Positions 52,412 through 60,743 of a stretch of 64,000 bases of DNA are shown piece after piece. How positions within the stretch are numbered: position 1 is the first letter of the stretch; each line of letters starts with the position of its first letter. This DNA comes from a virus, in the IMG/VR virus record IMGVR_UViG_3300023109_002988, positions 1-64,000 of that record. The stretch is one strand, 5' to 3'. The notes under the pieces are model-generated. The model worked only from the letters and a program-made list of their open reading frames with translations, had not been told where the DNA came from and ran no database searches. The position numbers and the translations under genes are program-made.

Positions 52412-53389
52412 ATGAGCATATTCGAAGAACAAATATCAAGAAAACCTAATAATTATCCGTGGGCAGAAGACTTTATTGAAGTCATGCATAATGGATTTTG
52501 GACAGATAAAGAATTTAGTTTTTCCTCTGATGTTCAAGATTTTCAAATATCCATGGACGATCAAGAGAAAGAGATAATCGTTCGAACACTATCTGCAATT
52601 GGTCAAATCGAGGTTGCTGTTAAAAAATTCTGGGCCAAGCTAGGAGACAATCTTCCTCACCCATCTCTTACTGATCTAGGTTATGTTATGGCTAATGTCG
52701 AAGTTATACATAACAATGCGTATGAAAGACTACTTAAAGTTTTAGGATTAGAAGAAATCTTTGAAGAGAATCTAAAATTGGACTTTATTGAGGGAAGAGT
52801 TAACTATCTTAGAAAATACAATCATAGATATTATAAAGACAGTAAGAAGCAGTATGTATATTCTTTGATTCTTTTTACGCTTTTCGTTGAAAACGTATCT
52901 CTCATGAGCCAGTTTTATATAATTAATTGGTTTTCCAGAAATAAAAATGTTCTAAAAGACACCGAACAACAGGTAAGGTATACAAGAAACGAAGAGAATA
53001 TCCACGCTCAAGTAGGAATCAAAATAATTAACACTATTAGAGAGGAACACCCAGAACTTTTTGACGAAGAATTAGAGCAAAGAATTTTGCATGAAGCTGA
53101 ACAGGCATATATTGCAGAAGCTAAGATTATTGATTGGATGGTTAATGGTATTGACGAAGAGGGATTAAGTGCTCCTCTTCTTAAGGAGTTTATTAAAGAG
53201 CGTATTAACGATTCATTACAACAAATTTCATTCAAAAAAGCATTTGAGGTTGACAATACTTTGATTAAGGATACAATGTGGTTTGAGGAGGAGTTAATGG
53301 GAAACAATTCAACTGATTTTTTCCATTCTCGTCCTGTAGAATATTCAAAAAAAGCACAAACATTTGACCTAGATAGCGTATTTGCATGA
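52412..53389 (+). CDS. nrdB: Ribonucleotide reductase, class I beta subunit
   Basis: The 325-residue protein is the radical-generating subunit for dNTP synthesis. Likely iron ligands are E67, E97, H100, E160, E195 and H198; the EVIHNNAY stretch places Tyr104 four residues after H100, as for the radical tyrosine Y122 after H118 in E. coli. So it is the tyrosyl-radical type, although the first ligand is Glu rather than Asp. The tail (VEYSKKAQTFDLDSVFA) would dock to the alpha subunit. It overlaps nrdA by ATGA; the beta-then-alpha order is the reverse of the common one. Confidence 0.95.
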   Translation: MSIFEEQISRKPNNYPWAEDFIEVMHNGFWTDKEFSFSSDVQDFQISMDDQEKEIIVRTLSAIGQIEVAVKKFWAKLGDNLPHPSLTDLGYVMANVEVIHNNAYERLLKVLGLEEIFEENLKLDFIEGRVNYLRKYNHRYYKDSKKQYVYSLILFTLFVENVSLMSQFYIINWFSRNKNVLKDTEQQVRYTRNEENIHAQVGIKIINTIREEHPELFDEELEQRILHEAEQAYIAEAKIIDWMVNGIDEEGLSAPLLKEFIKERINDSLQQISFKKAFEVDNTLIKDTMWFEEELMGNNSTDFFHSRPVEYSKKAQTFDLDSVFA

Positions 53390-55056
53390 AAAAATATTAT
53401 TGGAACAACAAAACTTCGCAACAGATTTTAAACAGAGGATACCTTGACGGCGAAAGCTTGACTGGTAGAGTTCTTAGTGTGGGTGAGTCTTTTCAAAAAG
53501 ACTTTGTATCTCGCGCTCCTGCAGAACACAAAGGTAAATTTTCTGATTTATGTGAAAAGTTTGAACATTATATGTCTCTAGGTTTCTACTCTCTGTCTAG
53601 TCCTGTTTGGGCTAATTATGGTAGAGACAGGGGCCTTCCCGTTTCCTGTAATGGGGTTTATGTTCCAGATACCATGCAAGGCATCTTGACCAAACAATCA
53701 GAAGTTGGTATGCAAACAAAGCATGGCGCTGGAACTTCTGGTTACTTTGGAGAGTTGCGTGGTAGAGGTCACCCTATAAGTACTGGAGGTAGTTCTTCTG
53801 GATCGGTGCATTTTATGGAGCTTTTCGATAAGGTAACATCTGTAGTTTCACAAAGCAGTGTTCGCAGAGGTTCTTTTGCAGCTTACCTCCCTGTTGATCA
53901 CCCTGACATCGAAGAGTTTCTACGTATCAGATCTGAGGGTCATCCTATACAAGATCTTTCTTTTGCTGTGACTATTACAGATGAATGGATGGAAGCAATG
54001 AACAATGGAGATATCGACAAGCGCAAAATTTGGGCAAAGATTATCCAGAAGAAGTTTGAGTCTGGATATCCTTATTTGTTTTTTCAAGATACAGCCAATA
54101 AGAACGCACCTCAGGTATACAAAGATAAAGACATGAAAATTTATGCTTCAAATCTTTGCAATGAAATTTCTCTACCATCTTCTCCAGAGGAGTCGTTTGT
54201 TTGTTGTTTGTCTTCGCTAAATCTGGAGAGGTGGGACGAGATTATTAAGACTGATGCTATTGAAACCATGGTTTACTTTCTTGATTCTGTTATGGAGGAA
54301 TATATAGATAAGACAGACGACATACCTTACATGGAGTTTGATAATAACTTTGCTAAACGTCATAGGGCTTTAGGCATGGGTGTTCTTGGTTGGCATTCTT
54401 ATTTACAGAGTAATTCTATTGCATTTGAGAGTATGGAAGCTAAAATGAAAAATGTAGAAATATTCAAAACAATTAGAGAAAGAGCGGACAAGGCGACAAA
54501 GGAATTAGCTGAAGTTTTTGGTGAGCCTGAAGTCCTTAAAGGTTATGGTCGCAGAAACACAACAACAATGGCTGTTGCCCCAACGACAACAAGCTCTCTT
54601 ATTCTTGGTCAGGTTTCTCAAGGGATTGAGCCTACTGTAAATTACTATACTAAGAACTCAGCTAAAGGTAAATTTACAATTAGAAGCCCTCACCTAGCAA
54701 ATTTGTTGGAATCTAAAGGTAAAAACACAGAAGCAGTTTGGAAATCTATTCTTCATAACGATGGATCAGTTAAGCATTTGAATTTTTTGAGTGATCATGA
54801 AAAAGATGTATTTAAAACTTTCGGGGAAATATCCCAAAAAGAAATAGTAATTCAAGCCTCGCAACGTCAAAAATATATAGACCAAGGTCAGTCTTTGAAC
54901 TTGATGATCCATCCAAAAGCTTCTCCAAAAGAGGTTAGTGAACTTATGATTTTTGGTTGGGAAATGGGTCTCAAAGGTTTTTATTACCAAAGAAGCATGA
55001 ATCCTAGTCAAGAATTAGCAAGATCCATTATGAATTGTACATCTTGTGAAGGTTGA
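53386..55056 (+). CDS. nrdA: Ribonucleotide reductase, class I alpha subunit (short form)
   Basis: The 556-residue catalytic subunit keeps all essential residues: C88 (PVSCNG), N256, C258 and E260 (SNLCNEIS), C273 or C274 (SFVCCLS) as the partner cysteine, a YY pair in GFYYQRS for radical transfer, and a C-terminal CTSC pair for reduction. It is some 200 residues shorter than usual: the N-terminal ATP cone is missing, so overall activity regulation by dATP at that site is probably lost. It overlaps nrdB and would provide dNTPs for phage DNA synthesis together with the dNMP kinase. Confidence 0.94.
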   Translation: MKKYYWNNKTSQQILNRGYLDGESLTGRVLSVGESFQKDFVSRAPAEHKGKFSDLCEKFEHYMSLGFYSLSSPVWANYGRDRGLPVSCNGVYVPDTMQGILTKQSEVGMQTKHGAGTSGYFGELRGRGHPISTGGSSSGSVHFMELFDKVTSVVSQSSVRRGSFAAYLPVDHPDIEEFLRIRSEGHPIQDLSFAVTITDEWMEAMNNGDIDKRKIWAKIIQKKFESGYPYLFFQDTANKNAPQVYKDKDMKIYASNLCNEISLPSSPEESFVCCLSSLNLERWDEIIKTDAIETMVYFLDSVMEEYIDKTDDIPYMEFDNNFAKRHRALGMGVLGWHSYLQSNSIAFESMEAKMKNVEIFKTIRERADKATKELAEVFGEPEVLKGYGRRNTTTMAVAPTTTSSLILGQVSQGIEPTVNYYTKNSAKGKFTIRSPHLANLLESKGKNTEAVWKSILHNDGSVKHLNFLSDHEKDVFKTFGEISQKEIVIQASQRQKYIDQGQSLNLMIHPKASPKEVSELMIFGWEMGLKGFYYQRSMNPSQELARSIMNCTSCEG

Positions 55057-55094
55057 TATTTCATTTTTTTAAAATTTCAGTGTAAAGAATTAAC

Positions 55095-56063
55095 ATGGAG
55101 TACGATTTTTCAGAACAAGCAAAAACCTTTTTAGAAAGCCAGTCAGCAAAAAGACCAGGACCAAAAGGTTCGGCTCAAACACCTGCTAAAAAAAGCGAAA
55201 AAAAAGAAGGTTCTAGCAAAAACGAGAAGGGTAGTGCTGGTAAAGATGGTAAAAAAATAACGTTTTCTGATAAAGTTATTTCTGCTTTGCAAACAAAAGT
55301 TAAAGAACATAACGAAAAACACTCCAAGAAAGTTACTCTTGCTCAACTTAAAAAAGTATATCGTAGAGGTGCTGGAGCATTTAGTTCTAGTCACAGACCT
55401 GGAATGACTAGGGGTCAATGGGCGATGGCTAGAGTAAATACTTTTCTGAAAATGGCTAGAGGCGGTAAGGTTAAAAAATCTTACAAAGCTGCTGACAGCG
55501 ATATTGCAAAAGGTTCTGAAGAATACTATCTTGAAAAACAAGGTGATGCTTTCTGGGACTTCGAAGAAATTGAATTTCAACTAGCAAAAATTGATCTATT
55601 AAAAGCTGGCATTGAAACTTGGGAACAAGACCAAGAAGCTGAAGAGCTTGAGTTCTCTGAAGCTGAGAAAAAAACCTTGAACAAACCTTTTAGATTAAAG
55701 GGTGGCAAAAAAAAGTTCGGAGTATATGTAAAAAATCCTAAAACTGGCAACGTAGTTATGGTTAAATTTGGTGATCCTAACATGGAAATCAAAAGAGATG
55801 ATCCTGATCGTCGTCGTAGTTTTAGAGCCAGACATAAATGCGATAGCGCAAAAGACAAAACCACACCTCGTTACTGGTCTTGTAAGATGTGGAGCAAAAA
55901 GCCTGTTAATAAATCTGTTTCTTCTGAAGCTCTTGAGTGGGATGACGAAGAAGCTGTTAGCGAGTGGGGTTGGGATGAGTCCTCTGTTATCGAAAACGAT
56001 GATTATTTTAAAGGCTACGATCATTTAAAAGATTGTGAAATAATTGAAAACGATGATGTTTGA
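55095..56063 (+). CDS. Conserved phage protein with Lys-rich N-region and Cys-containing C-domain
   Basis: This 322-residue protein has a disordered Lys/Ser/Gly-rich part (15-55), a module around 80-120 (QLKKVYRRGAGAFSSSHRPG, then RGQWAMARVNTFLKMA; resembling DUF5824), an acidic helical region, and a C-terminal module with FGVYVKNPKTGNVVMVKFGD, DDPDRRRSFRARHKCD and RYWSCKMW. I recall the last module from many T4-like marine phages, often next to head protease genes. Its function is unknown to me; the two Cys and basic groove suggest nucleic-acid binding. Confidence 0.72.
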   Translation: MEYDFSEQAKTFLESQSAKRPGPKGSAQTPAKKSEKKEGSSKNEKGSAGKDGKKITFSDKVISALQTKVKEHNEKHSKKVTLAQLKKVYRRGAGAFSSSHRPGMTRGQWAMARVNTFLKMARGGKVKKSYKAADSDIAKGSEEYYLEKQGDAFWDFEEIEFQLAKIDLLKAGIETWEQDQEAEELEFSEAEKKTLNKPFRLKGGKKKFGVYVKNPKTGNVVMVKFGDPNMEIKRDDPDRRRSFRARHKCDSAKDKTTPRYWSCKMWSKKPVNKSVSSEALEWDDEEAVSEWGWDESSVIENDDYFKGYDHLKDCEIIENDDV

Positions 56064-56076
56064 TTTATGATCCTTT

Positions 56077-56829
56077 ATGGATCTAAAACCCAAGATATCA
56101 TTCTGCATTATCTCTAATGGGAAACGCCCTAGAGAACTAAGGCTTTCAGTTAAATCTATAGAAAGCAACTTCTATATAAAAGACGACTATGAGATTATCA
56201 TTGTTGGGGATAACATAGATCAATTTAAAGATCTTGACGTTAAACTTGTAGAGGATAATAAGTATAATAAATACCTAGGTGCTAGAAAAAACATAGGTAC
56301 AAAAAACTCTAATGGAAACATAATAGTTCATTGCGATGATGATGTTATCTTTACTAAAGACTGGTTCTTCAAGCTGGAAGAATACCACAGTAAAAACCCA
56401 GAGTGGGAAGTTCTAGGCAATAAGATATTTCTTCCAGATGGCGGCAGGTATTATGATAGAGCTATATATTTACCAAGACACAAGATGGTGCCTTACGATT
56501 TTGATGAGACTGTTGACCCGCACACATTACTTTACCAGTGCGGAGCCTTCTCTGTGTGTAAAAGATCACTTCTTGATAAGGTAGAGTGGAGTAATGAGAT
56601 TCCCTTCTACGGGAAACTAAATGGTTTCGATTACAACGAGGACGTAGACTTTTCTGTTAAGCTTAAAGAAGCTGGAATTAGAATAAGCTTTGACGAAAAC
56701 AATACTGTTTGGCATTATGATCACAGTTACTATTACAAAGACTGGTTTGCATACAAAAAGAAACCAGAAGAAATGAACGAAAATAAGTGTCTTGATTTCA
56801 TAATGCTTTTAAACTTTTTAGATAAATGA
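56077..56829 (+). CDS. Family 2-like glycosyltransferase (GT-A)
   Basis: The 250-residue protein starts with a GT-A nucleotide-binding strand (ISFCIISNGKRPRELRLSV) and carries the metal-binding acidic motif CDDDV (87-89). Later GFDYNEDVDFSVKLKEAG (about 195-212) matches the ED acceptor-side motif of GT2 enzymes. It opens the glycan cassette and overlaps the GT6 gene by ATGA. Donor and acceptor are unknown. No membrane segment is visible, so it acts in the cytoplasm on a soluble or membrane-anchored acceptor. Confidence 0.8.
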   Translation: MDLKPKISFCIISNGKRPRELRLSVKSIESNFYIKDDYEIIIVGDNIDQFKDLDVKLVEDNKYNKYLGARKNIGTKNSNGNIIVHCDDDVIFTKDWFFKLEEYHSKNPEWEVLGNKIFLPDGGRYYDRAIYLPRHKMVPYDFDETVDPHTLLYQCGAFSVCKRSLLDKVEWSNEIPFYGKLNGFDYNEDVDFSVKLKEAGIRISFDENNTVWHYDHSYYYKDWFAYKKKPEEMNENKCLDFIMLLNFLDK

Positions 56830-57518
56830 AAGAAAAACAAAAAATAGGCTTTCTTGTTTTAGCTACCAATAAGTATACAAGATTTATTCCCGACTTAATA
56901 AAGGGGGCGGACGAGTTCTTTTTAAGAGATTACGAAGTAGAGTACTTTATATTTACTGATGACAAAAGCTTAGATGTTGAGACACAGCGTAAAGTTCACC
57001 TCATAAATACAGAACACAAGCCTTGGCCATATATGCCAATGGCCCAGTATGGTATATTTCATTCAAACAAACAATCATTTGAAGATATGGATTATCTTTA
57101 TTATTGTGATGCTGATATGCGGTTTTGCGATCATGTCGGACCAGAAATACTCAGTGACAGAGTAGCCACTCAACACCCAGGTCTTTATGGGAGAAGGGGG
57201 ACTCCAGAAACAAACCCTAACTCAACTGCTTATGTTTCTATGTTTGAAAACATGCAGTATTTTGCTGGTGGATTCAATGGAGGTTCTCACGACGAATATA
57301 TAAAGATGTGCAAGATATGCTATGAAAACATAGAGAAAGATTTCGAAAATGACATAACAGCGGTATGGCATGATGAAAGTCATATGAATAGGTATTTCAT
57401 AGACAACCCTCCTACTAAAATATTGGACCCAGGATATTGTTATGGAGAGTCTTTGCGCCCACCATTTAAACCTAGGTTAATAGCCCTAGATAAAGACCAC
57501 AAAGAAATAAGATCCTAA
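56826..57518 (+). CDS. GT6-family (ABO blood-group type) glycosyltransferase
   Basis: This 230-residue protein has the marks of GT6, the family of human A/B transferases and alpha-1,3-galactosyltransferase: IFTDD (42-46), YYCDADMRF with a DxD motif (95-97), QHPGLYGRR (116-124), FAGGFNGGSHDEY (146-158), and AVWHDESHMNRYF (179-191) containing the probable catalytic Glu184. These enzymes add Gal or GalNAc alpha-1,3 to galactose that often bears alpha-1,2 fucose. Bacterial members usually have NxN in place of DxD as I recall, so this phage copy looks more like the metal-dependent type. It overlaps its upstream neighbour. Confidence 0.9.
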   Translation: MKEKQKIGFLVLATNKYTRFIPDLIKGADEFFLRDYEVEYFIFTDDKSLDVETQRKVHLINTEHKPWPYMPMAQYGIFHSNKQSFEDMDYLYYCDADMRFCDHVGPEILSDRVATQHPGLYGRRGTPETNPNSTAYVSMFENMQYFAGGFNGGSHDEYIKMCKICYENIEKDFENDITAVWHDESHMNRYFIDNPPTKILDPGYCYGESLRPPFKPRLIALDKDHKEIRS

Positions 57519-57519
57519 A

Positions 57520-58170
57520 ATGATTTCTATATTATTGGCTGTTCATAATGGAGAAAAATATCTCCGTCAAAGTATTGATTCTGTAATTTCCCAGACATCT
57601 AAATCTTGGGAGCTGCTAATAGGTTTCAATGGTACGTCGGACTCATCTAAAAATATAGCAAAAGAATATAATGAACCAAGAATAAAATTGTTTGATTATG
57701 GAAAAGACAAAGGAAAAGCCAAAACATTAAACAAATTAATAAAAGAAGCTAAATATGATTGGTGTGCAATTCAAGATGACGATGATTTATGGGAAAAACA
57801 AAAACTCGAAAAACAAATAAAACACAAAAAAGATTACGATGTAATAGGTTCCTTTATAAAGTATATAGATGAAAAAGGTTTTATCATAGGAGGTCCAAAT
57901 CTAGCGTCTAACCACGAAGACATAAAAGCAAGAAGTCTCTCAGGGGTAAATCAAGTAGCAAATTTAAGTGCAATATTTAAGAAATCTGCAGTATATTCAA
58001 TTGGTGGTTGGGACGAAAATATAGATGGAATAGAAGATTACGACTTGTGGTTAAGACTTCTCAGGTGCAATTATAAATTTTTTAATGTACCAGAGTATTT
58101 ATGTTTTCACAGGCTCCACAAAGAAAGTAATTTCAATACAAAAAAACAAGATGTAAGTAAAATATTATAA
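57520..58170 (+). CDS. Family 2 glycosyltransferase
   Basis: The 216-residue protein is a classic short GT2: MISILLAVHNGEKYLRQSID at the start, QDDDDLW (85-91) for metal and donor binding, and GIEDYDLWLRLL (about 180-191) on the acceptor side. The W after the acidic run and the GGWDE loop are typical of polysaccharide and lipooligosaccharide enzymes. It lies one base after the GT6 gene. Its donor cannot be told from sequence. Confidence 0.9.
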   Translation: MISILLAVHNGEKYLRQSIDSVISQTSKSWELLIGFNGTSDSSKNIAKEYNEPRIKLFDYGKDKGKAKTLNKLIKEAKYDWCAIQDDDDLWEKQKLEKQIKHKKDYDVIGSFIKYIDEKGFIIGGPNLASNHEDIKARSLSGVNQVANLSAIFKKSAVYSIGGWDENIDGIEDYDLWLRLLRCNYKFFNVPEYLCFHRLHKESNFNTKKQDVSKIL

Positions 58171-58175
58171 AAACA

Positions 58176-58868
58176 ATGATAACAATATGCATAACAACAT
58201 TTAATAGGTGCGAAAGGACCATTAAATCATTTATTTCTGTGGTTGATGATCCAAGAGTGTCAGAAATAGTTATTTGTGACGACTGCTCTGAAGATTTGAT
58301 TTTCAAAAAACTAAAGCAGAAAATAGAAACGATAAATAATGCTAAAATAAAACTTTTCAGAAACAAGGAGAACAAAGGGGCTTTTTTAAATAAGGTAGAA
58401 TCAATAAAAAAATGTTCTAACGATTGGGTTGCATTAATTGATTCTGATAATGAAATTGACATATCATATATAGATAACCTCCCAGAAAAGAAAGACAACA
58501 AAACTTTCTACTTTCCCTCTATAGCTGTTTGCTCTAGCCCCTATTTGAACTTCAGTGAATACGCTGGTATTTTTTTAGATAAAGATGCTTTTTGTCGTAT
58601 TATAGATGGAGCTTTGGCAAATACTGGTAACTATTTCTTTAATAGAAACACCTACTTAAAAGCTATAGAAAAAGAAAACAATTTAATAAACCCTTACGGC
58701 TTGTGTTCAGCTTACCCAGTTTGGTTGTGCTATAAATACATAGAAAAATTTAAAGTTAAAGTTGTAGAAGGATTACATTATAAACATGGCTTAGGCAAAG
58801 ATAGTTGGTACTTAGCAAATCAAAACAAGTCACTCGGATTAATTAATTTCTTCAGAAGAAACATATAA
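58176..58868 (+). CDS. Family 2-like glycosyltransferase
   Basis: The 230-residue protein starts with MITICITTFNRCERTIKSFI and has the DxD motif as IDSDNEI (89-91), with NKGAFLNKV in front, both usual in GT2. The region after about 130 is less typical and ends in a basic, aromatic tail (GLINFFRRNI) that might touch the membrane. It is five bases after the previous glycosyltransferase gene. AT content is especially high. Donor unknown. Confidence 0.82.
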   Translation: MITICITTFNRCERTIKSFISVVDDPRVSEIVICDDCSEDLIFKKLKQKIETINNAKIKLFRNKENKGAFLNKVESIKKCSNDWVALIDSDNEIDISYIDNLPEKKDNKTFYFPSIAVCSSPYLNFSEYAGIFLDKDAFCRIIDGALANTGNYFFNRNTYLKAIEKENNLINPYGLCSAYPVWLCYKYIEKFKVKVVEGLHYKHGLGKDSWYLANQNKSLGLINFFRRNI

Positions 58869-58872
58869 AATA

Positions 58873-59442
58873 ATGGCATACGGGAAAGAAAAAAAAACAC
58901 ACCTAGGTGGTTATATTATAAATATAACAGATCACGGAGATCCTAATAGTTATGCTACCGAAGTCTGGGATGAAATGATCAGCGCTGGTATCAAATCTGT
59001 TTTAGATATAGGTTGTGGAGAAGGTCACTCCACTAAATATTTTTTAAACAAAGGAATAAAGTGCATTGGCGTCGAAGGCGGAGAAATAGCGTATAACAAC
59101 TCTCCAGTTAAAAACAATTTAGTTCTACACGATTATACAGAAGGTCCTTTTGTGCCTATCGATAAATTTGATGCGGCTTGGTGTTGTGAATTTGTTGAAC
59201 ATGTAGATGAAAAATACTGTCAAAACTTTTTAGATAGCTTTTCCAAATGCGATTTCATATTTATGACACACGCAAACATTGGTCAAGAAGGCTATCATCA
59301 TGTTAATTGTCAAAACTCTGAATATTGGATCGAAAAAATCGAAAAGATCGGGTTTCGTTTTTCTCCTGAAATGACAAATCACTATAAAAACTTTTCTCCA
59401 CAATGTATGCATCTAAAAAACCTAATTGTATTTAAAAAATGA
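58873..59442 (+). CDS. SAM-dependent methyltransferase 1
   Basis: The 189-residue protein has the class I methyltransferase motif I as VLDIGCGEGHS (43-53), an acidic end to strand 2 (IGVEGG), and AAWCCEFVEHVDE as motif IV-like segment. Set in a glycan cassette, it probably methylates a sugar or another small molecule, but the target is not readable. It overlaps the next methyltransferase by four bases (ATGA). Confidence 0.83.
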   Translation: MAYGKEKKTHLGGYIINITDHGDPNSYATEVWDEMISAGIKSVLDIGCGEGHSTKYFLNKGIKCIGVEGGEIAYNNSPVKNNLVLHDYTEGPFVPIDKFDAAWCCEFVEHVDEKYCQNFLDSFSKCDFIFMTHANIGQEGYHHVNCQNSEYWIEKIEKIGFRFSPEMTNHYKNFSPQCMHLKNLIVFKK

Positions 59443-59951
59443 ATTTAGATACCGAAAGAATGACTGGCTTTGGTGCTTATAGCGTTGATGGATATGATGT
59501 GAATTATTTATTCGGTCTTCGGGATTTATGTGAAGATTTTCTATCTAATGAAAGTCATGTATTAGAGTTGGGTTGTAATGACGGAGTCAGTACAAGATTA
59601 TTTTCTGAGTATGCCAATGAAGTTACAGCTGTTGACATCAACTTGACAAAAAAGTTCAAATCACTTTTAAATGATTCTGTTAATGTAAAATTTCACCATT
59701 TAGACTTCGATTTATTTTTTAAAAAAAATACCAATAAATATGATTTAATATATATAGACGGACCACATGATTACTCTTCAGTAAAAAGCCATATAGAAGA
59801 TTGTAAAAAGATCATAAAAAAACACGGGGTGATATGTGGTCACGATTACCACTCTAAAGTTGGTGTGATTGAAGCCGTTAACGAATCTTTTGGTAAAGAA
59901 AACATTAAAATTTACTCAGATAGTTCTTGGGCGGTAACGAATATAGTATGA
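59439..59951 (+). CDS. SAM-dependent methyltransferase 2
   Basis: The 170-residue protein has motif I VLELGCNDGVSTRLF (41-55), AVDIN for strand 2 and LIYIDGPHDYSSVKSHIE around 103-120, the pattern of the Methyltransf_24 type often found in polysaccharide clusters. A His-rich GHDYHSKVG stretch follows. It may methylate a sugar hydroxyl or remove a free terminus from chain extension. It overlaps the fucosyltransferase start by ATGA. Confidence 0.83.
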   Translation: MNLDTERMTGFGAYSVDGYDVNYLFGLRDLCEDFLSNESHVLELGCNDGVSTRLFSEYANEVTAVDINLTKKFKSLLNDSVNVKFHHLDFDLFFKKNTNKYDLIYIDGPHDYSSVKSHIEDCKKIIKKHGVICGHDYHSKVGVIEAVNESFGKENIKIYSDSSWAVTNIV

Positions 59952-60718
59952 TAATTATTAAAATACATGGTGGTTTGTGTAACCAGCTTTTTCAGTGGGC
60001 TTATGGATATGCTTTATCAAAAGAGCATGAGGTTTATTTTGACACATCGTTTTTTAATAGTCAAGATATAATGTCTTCGGTATCTATCCGTGATTATGAA
60101 TTACCCAATATAATCAACAGAGAAATACCAATAGTTACAAAAGAAATCTTTGAGGATTTTTCATCTAAGAGCGTACAAATGGTTCTTGATAACTTTTACT
60201 ACTCAAATATAAAATTCGAAAAAAATAAAAATTATTATTTAAATGGATATTGGCAGTCGGATTTGTTTTTTAACAATGTGAAGCAGGAGATTGTTGATTC
60301 GTTTAAATTTCCAGAAGTTGAACATTTTGATTTTAAATACTCATGTTCAATACATATAAGAAGAGGGGATTATTTAAAGCTTAAAGGAATACATACACAT
60401 CAGACTTTAGATTATTATGAGCAAGCTCTTGATGTTATAAAACCTAAGGGTAAAGTGTTTGTTTTTTCTGATGATATAGAATGGTGTGAGAAAAATCTAA
60501 ACTTCGAAAACCAGGTATTTATGAAAGGTAATTCTAACGTTAAAGATCTTAGACTCATGAGTTTGTGTTCTAACAATATAATGGCTAACAGTAGCTTTAG
60601 TTGGTGGGGAGCTTATTTAAACAATAATCCAAACAAAATTGTTGTCTGTCCTAAAAATTGGTTTGGTAACAATACCAATGACTCCGATATCAAAATGAAA
60701 GATTGGCTGGAAATATAG
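59948..60718 (+). CDS. GT11 alpha-1,2-fucosyltransferase-like
   Basis: From the ATG at 59948 (ATGA overlap with the previous stop; an upstream TTG is unlikely) the protein has 256 residues. GT11 marks are GGLCNQLFQWAYGYALS near the start, HIRRGDY at 136-142 (GDP-fucose binding), VFSDDIEWC near 178-186, and MANSSFSWWGAYLN near 215-228. Family members add L-fucose alpha-1,2 to galactose, making H-antigen-like ends, or in some cases act on other sugars. The donor GDP-fucose is made from the product of Gmd, the next gene, but the second enzyme (GDP-fucose synthase) is not in the window. Confidence 0.88.
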   Translation: MIIIKIHGGLCNQLFQWAYGYALSKEHEVYFDTSFFNSQDIMSSVSIRDYELPNIINREIPIVTKEIFEDFSSKSVQMVLDNFYYSNIKFEKNKNYYLNGYWQSDLFFNNVKQEIVDSFKFPEVEHFDFKYSCSIHIRRGDYLKLKGIHTHQTLDYYEQALDVIKPKGKVFVFSDDIEWCEKNLNFENQVFMKGNSNVKDLRLMSLCSNNIMANSSFSWWGAYLNNNPNKIVVCPKNWFGNNTNDSDIKMKDWLEI

Positions 60719-60743
60719 ATGATTTGTTTTATTATATTTTGAT

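Noticed and set aside
59927-59947. Upstream TTG start for the fucosyltransferase
   Set aside because: The ATG at 59948 overlaps the previous stop as ATGA, the usual junction here, and starts directly at the conserved GT11 N-terminus.
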